A stretch of 64,000 nt of DNA from Arthrobotrys musiformis (Eukaryota; Ascomycota; Orbiliomycetes; Orbiliales; Orbiliaceae), in the NCBI GenBank assembly GCA_036971715.1, contig JAVHJL010000013.1, forward strand, positions 744,001 through 808,000, read 5' to 3'. Both the position numbers and the translations under genes were made by a program. Below, one piece after another: positions 59,901-64,000 of this stretch (position 1 is its first letter; every line of letters begins with the position of its first letter). Under the pieces are notes generated by a model. It saw only the letters and a list, made by a program, of their open reading frames with translations, did not search any database and was not told where the DNA came from.

Positions 59901-62194
59901 TGATGAAAGTACTTGGTGGGTTCGATTAATTGGTTCCCCTCCACAGCGGGTTTTTTACGAGCAGCAAAAAAACCTTAAAAGTATTGAAATCATCAGCCGC
60001 AGCTGTTTTGGAAAGATTAAGCAATGGGTGAAAAGGCCAACGACGCCTACCAGACCAATGGATGAGAACATGCCACTATCATGTCACAACCCTGGAGATC
60101 TTGCTTTCGCTTACTGCAGACGGATGCCAAAAGGTATGGGCAGACGGCAGCCGCGGGGCAGGCTTATGCTCCAAACGAGGACGGGAAGAGAGCTTCGCAA
60201 ACAGAATTTTACACAGCCGCAAATATAACATAACAATATCAATATTTCGGAGGAAGCCCCGGGAAGGGAGATCTCGAGACACATGGGGGGAGAGGCGTGG
60301 AACCTGGTTGATGACTCAGTCAGCAGAAAAAATGTGCCCTGCCTTGATGCCCTTGGGACGATCATCCACCGCATGCCCGTCTAATCTTGTGAGCCTGAAG
60401 AGTGTGATGGTGCTTAAGCTTGAACACACCGTCCCCTGCAGCGTGAACCCTGGCCCCGGAACGGTTTCCTTTTTTAACCCAAGCAAGAAAAAAAGAGGGC
60501 CTCAATGATTTGGAAGCATTCTTCTGACAAGAACACTCGGCACCCACCTTGGGGGGGTTTTGACACATCGCCTCCCTCGGCATCCAAGTTTCGTGATTGA
60601 TAGATTAATTCTTTCACCTACCTCAGCCTGAAAATAGATCCGATTACCGAAGACCGTGTTGTTTCTATTCCTTCCGGTCGGGGAGCAGGCTTCGGACGTC
60701 ATTCGACTGCTGTCTTGGATGCTAACACCCGGGGAGGGAGCGGCGAGCCTTCGATGGATGCAAAGACCCGATATTTGTGTTACAGAGGCCAAAAGGCTGC
60801 TTTGGGACCTTGACGAGTTGACGAAAGCTGCCTTGGAGCCTTTTTGTTCCCTCCTTCGGTCCCTGAAATTGAAATAATGTTACAATTACGTTCGCAATGT
60901 TTGTTCGACTCATCTGCTACACAGGCGGTTGCACAAAGGTTCAGTTAGAGTCTTTTCTCTGTTCAAGATTTACTTGAGACTCGCGATGAATCAGTTGCGA
61001 TCGGATACAGTTTGGGGGCGTCAAGGGTGCGATCGCATTGTTTTCCCTCAGGCAATCTAACAGTGATACATTATCACCGGGCTACCAATCGTGGGGAATA
61101 ACAACGCTGTGATGCAGCAAAATGTATGCGGGCCGATCTTTTTCAAATCGCATATGCGTTTCTGTTGCCGGTCTTCCGAAGGAAACTTTTGCCGCATGCT
61201 GAGGATCCTCTTTTTGGGAGATACTATTACAGAATTTGAGAATTTCTTGACGCCGAGAGGAAGTCGAAGTTTTGGCCTGGTATTGGCATCGTATGCCGTC
61301 GGGAGGTGCGCTGGCACAATTGATTGTGATCGAAAAGCCACCCCGGGCCCACGGTTCGAACTCGTTCGATTAGCCTGCCCACGAATGGATGGATGGATGG
61401 TAATTTGATTAATTCATTCAGCCCTGCCACAATACAAACGCCCAAATGGTTGCCCCTCCTATATCGACTAACTAGCTATGCACGGGTTCCACCAAATGAC
61501 ATGCAGACGAACGATTCTTTTTTTGAATTCGGCTACCCACAGCTAGCTAACATTTCGAGCTCGATACCTGCCTTAGCTCGAGAAGACTTGCCCTTTTTTT
61601 TCAAAAAGAGAAAGCAACCCAAATCCCTGAAGACTTCTCATCTAAGATCCGACAAATAACTTTGTTTTGCTTTTTGGAAGAAGCGTGGATGGTGATGATT
61701 TAACATCCTGAGAAATTACTTAAAGGTCCTGATGCTCGCCCACACACCCCAAAAAGATATCTTCGACTCTCACTACTTATCCCTCACCATCTCTCGTATA
61801 CTTTGAGTATATATACATACACATTCATTTGTGGAAGACACAATAGAAGAGCCTCGAGACAAAACCGGCTTGGCACTCGTTTTCCCTACAGCATAAAGGT
61901 CATCTCAGACTTGCAAACAATATAATCCCCCGCTCGAAGATAGACAGGGCCAAGGACGTACGCACAGCTCGGAACAAAGGACCGATCCATAAACGTGCAG
62001 CGACGAGCGGCTGAAAAAAAAGCATTACGAATATACCTAGCCAACATTGGAAACGTCTGTCTCAAAGCGATTAGGACCTCCACTTTCCACCGATAAGGAT
62101 TTAAAATCCTCCTGAAGAACCCGTTCGTTCTTCTCGAGTTCTACCTTTCTTAACCGTAGACAAGTTATCTACACCAAAAATATAAGACTTCAAC
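56971..62194. other. Gene-free stretch of about 5.2 kb
   Basis: No supported gene, tRNA or transposon. Short frames such as 60062-60508 lack motifs. The last 400 bp contain a TATA-like GTATATATACATAC near 61807 and probably the leader of the next gene. Confidence 0.45.
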
Positions 62195-64000
62195 ATGTCG
62201 TTCATAGTCAACAGGCTGCGAGCCAGCAGCACCGCAGGGGAGAACGGCTTTCCGCCAACCGTTAATGTGGAGAACGGCAGTTTCTCAAACGGCCCGCGAT
62301 CCAGCTCTCGTTCCCCGCCCACCGCGAACGCTGGCCGCTTCAGATCCAAATCCCCAAACGGTCGCGCACGTTCCGCCGTTCGTACTTCTTCCTTCCCCTC
62401 CACCCCGCCAGCATTCCCCACGCCGTTTCACCCATTCAAGCTGCACCCCCACTCCAACAAGAACCAGGTCAACGCACTGAAATTCATCGACCGCATCGAT
62501 TCGTTACTCTTCCTGGGCCATACGGGACAAACGGTGCTTGCGGCTATTCCAGCATGTATGGCAAATACCGAAGCTCAGGGGTGGTACAATCGAGTGATGA
62601 ACTCGGACATCCGTCGAAAATCCACGATCGAGGAATTCAGAGAACTCTTGATCATCGATCATATCTGGTCCGTTGAACAAAATCGGATTCAAGCGCGATA
62701 CCAATCACAGACCGCGGCGAACGCGAATAGGAAGGACCCATACCTTGACAGTGCGGAGTTCAAACTACATCTCGCTTACATCCGCGATATCGTACGGTTG
62801 GAGGAAGGACAGTCGAGGGATGAGAAGAAGATCATCCAACTCGAGGCGGAGAGGGCGCAGTTTTCGGAGAGGGAGAATACACTGCAGATGGCGGTTGCGG
62901 ATTTACAAAACGAGACTGTTTCGAGGAATGGAGGACAGCCGGTGCCTGTGCTGCAGAGGACGAATGACATTCTTACCAACATGAAGCATTTGGATGATGC
63001 GAAACTTAAGGTCTCGATGTTGGAGCAGGAGAAGAGAGCTTTGAGCGAGAAGATCACTTCCTTGCAGATGAAAGTTGATGATAGCGATAGCACGAATTTG
63101 CAGGTGTCGAATATTCGACTGCAGCTTCAGAACAGCAATACCAAGAATGCGGAGCTACAGAACATCATTTTACAACTTGAGCAGTCGAACTCCTCGCTGC
63201 AACAAAGGCTCCTGGCAGCACAGAATGCGCCCCCGAGCCAGTCGCCGCCCCCAACTTCTAATGCTGCCGATAGCAAAGAGGTTCAGCAGCTGAAGAAGCA
63301 GAACCAACAGATCCTCAACGACTTGCATCAGAAGGAGATCCGCGTCCATGACTTGGAGGCACAAGTTCGCTCGTACTCCTTCCTTCAGGCTCAGCATAAT
63401 GAGCAAAGGAACGATGTTCAACCACTTCTAGGCCTACAAGCCCCAGCCCAACCAGCTGTTGACCGCAGCGCAATCACAAATCTCGAGGAGATCATTAAGC
63501 AAAAGGATGTCACTATCACAAATCTTCACAGCAATCTCAACAAGCTCACCGATGAGTCTATCAACCGCATCCATCGTGTTTACCAGGTTGAGCAGCTTCT
63601 CCTTGACTCTCAACTCGTGACCCGTAACAAGGACGCCCAAATCTTCACACTCGAACGTCGTCTTTCGAACCTCGGGCACCAAAAGGACTGCAACTGCACT
63701 ACTTGCGCACTGAACCACCAGGGCGGCACTCCACAAACTGCCATGGCCATGGCCATGGCCGTTCAAACACCTACAACCCGCACTGCTTCTCCAGACATCA
63801 AGCGTACCACCAGCCCTGAGTTCAGACCTGCACCACGAGTTATGTCCATCTCATCTGCATCTGAACTATCGGGCCCCACAATCTCCTCTCGCACCGGCAC
63901 ACCCTTCCAACAAAATGCCGCCCGCACACCGCCCCGCTTCCTAGACATTAAATTCAAATACGGTGAATTATATCCATCCTTCCTCCCACCAAATATCGCG
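62195..64000 (+). CDS. Coiled-coil protein with Gag-capsid-like N-terminal segment (partial, runs off the right edge)
   Basis: The frame is open from ATG 62195 to the last base, 602 codons with no stop, so the gene is truncated by the window. Residues 1-78 are Ser/Pro/Arg-rich. Residues about 80-165 resemble a retrotransposon Gag capsid: FIDRIDSLLFLGHTGQTVLA, then ACMANTEAQGWYNRV and STIEEFRELLIIDHIW, the Trp-Tyr and EEF pattern of that fold. Three long heptad-rich stretches follow (about 195-340, 360-405, 425-490), separated by Pro/Gln linkers. A small Cys cluster CNCTTC (499-504) and an Ala-Met repeat from a GCCATG microsatellite come next, then an SP/TP-rich tail. No protease, reverse transcriptase or LTR is visible in the window. 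It may be a host gene containing a domesticated Gag-like domain, or an unrelated cytoskeletal coiled-coil protein; the resemblance is by eye. Confidence 0.75.
   Translation, partial: MSFIVNRLRASSTAGENGFPPTVNVENGSFSNGPRSSSRSPPTANAGRFRSKSPNGRARSAVRTSSFPSTPPAFPTPFHPFKLHPHSNKNQVNALKFIDRIDSLLFLGHTGQTVLAAIPACMANTEAQGWYNRVMNSDIRRKSTIEEFRELLIIDHIWSVEQNRIQARYQSQTAANANRKDPYLDSAEFKLHLAYIRDIVRLEEGQSRDEKKIIQLEAERAQFSERENTLQMAVADLQNETVSRNGGQPVPVLQRTNDILTNMKHLDDAKLKVSMLEQEKRALSEKITSLQMKVDDSDSTNLQVSNIRLQLQNSNTKNAELQNIILQLEQSNSSLQQRLLAAQNAPPSQSPPPTSNAADSKEVQQLKKQNQQILNDLHQKEIRVHDLEAQVRSYSFLQAQHNEQRNDVQPLLGLQAPAQPAVDRSAITNLEEIIKQKDVTITNLHSNLNKLTDESINRIHRVYQVEQLLLDSQLVTRNKDAQIFTLERRLSNLGHQKDCNCTTCALNHQGGTPQTAMAMAMAVQTPTTRTASPDIKRTTSPEFRPAPRVMSISSASELSGPTISSRTGTPFQQNAARTPPRFLDIKFKYGELYPSFLPPNIA

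Overview
The window is nuclear DNA of a filamentous ascomycete (Pezizomycotina; class not resolved). The evidence is short introns of about 50-125 nt (175 nt at most) with GT...AG ends and CTAAC- or CTGAY-like branch sites, plus gene families such as a fungal NADP-glutamate dehydrogenase, Mediator subunit Med5, S1/P1 nuclease, APH-like kinase folds and an SCP-x type thiolase. There are no operons, no CRISPR array, and I found no tRNA, rRNA or transposase gene. I rebuilt 10 spliced genes by hand; in each, exon phases match across the junction and family motifs continue through it.

Layout. 0-12 kb is gene-dense: a nuclear-looking basic/acidic two-exon protein (1527-3665), a secreted S1/P1 nuclease (4907-5968), a TCF25/Rqc1 ribosome-quality-control protein (8541-6214, minus) divergent from the ALG11 mannosyltransferase (8843-10690), and a Cox18/Oxa-type mitochondrial insertase (12028-10839, minus). 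12-15 kb holds a secreted SMP-30/gluconolactonase-like protein (12745-13992), flanked by four copies of an 18-bp motif, and a small 76-aa gene (14884-14654, minus). 14.9-23.8 kb has no gene I can support. A zinc-knuckle protein with a PP1-docking signature (23797-25299) follows, then an SCP-x-like peroxisomal thiolase (29904-28446, minus) and a three-helix membrane protein (31207-31962). 32-41.8 kb is nearly empty except for one conserved-looking hypothetical gene (38223-38870). 41.8-48 kb carries NADP-GDH (41839-43416, 4 exons) and Med5 (44560-47838, 5 exons). An empty 5-kb block rich in short palindromes leads to an APH-fold protein that has lost its catalytic residues (52964-54998) and a mitochondrial 3-hydroxybutyryl-CoA dehydrogenase (55974-56970). 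After another empty 5 kb, a coiled-coil gene with a Gag-capsid-like N-terminal segment (62195 onward) runs off the right edge.

Function. Most recognised genes are housekeeping: N-glycan assembly, respiratory-chain insertion, ribosome quality control, ammonium assimilation, transcription and fatty-acid breakdown. Peroxisomal thiolase and mitochondrial hydroxyacyl-CoA dehydrogenase act in related pathways, but nothing shows they are linked. The less ordinary signals are the pseudokinase, the zinc-knuckle/PP1-docking protein, the Gag-like/coiled-coil protein, a 24-bp sequence shared by the SMP-30 and thiolase loci, and a repeated within-gene switch between C-rich and G-rich codons.
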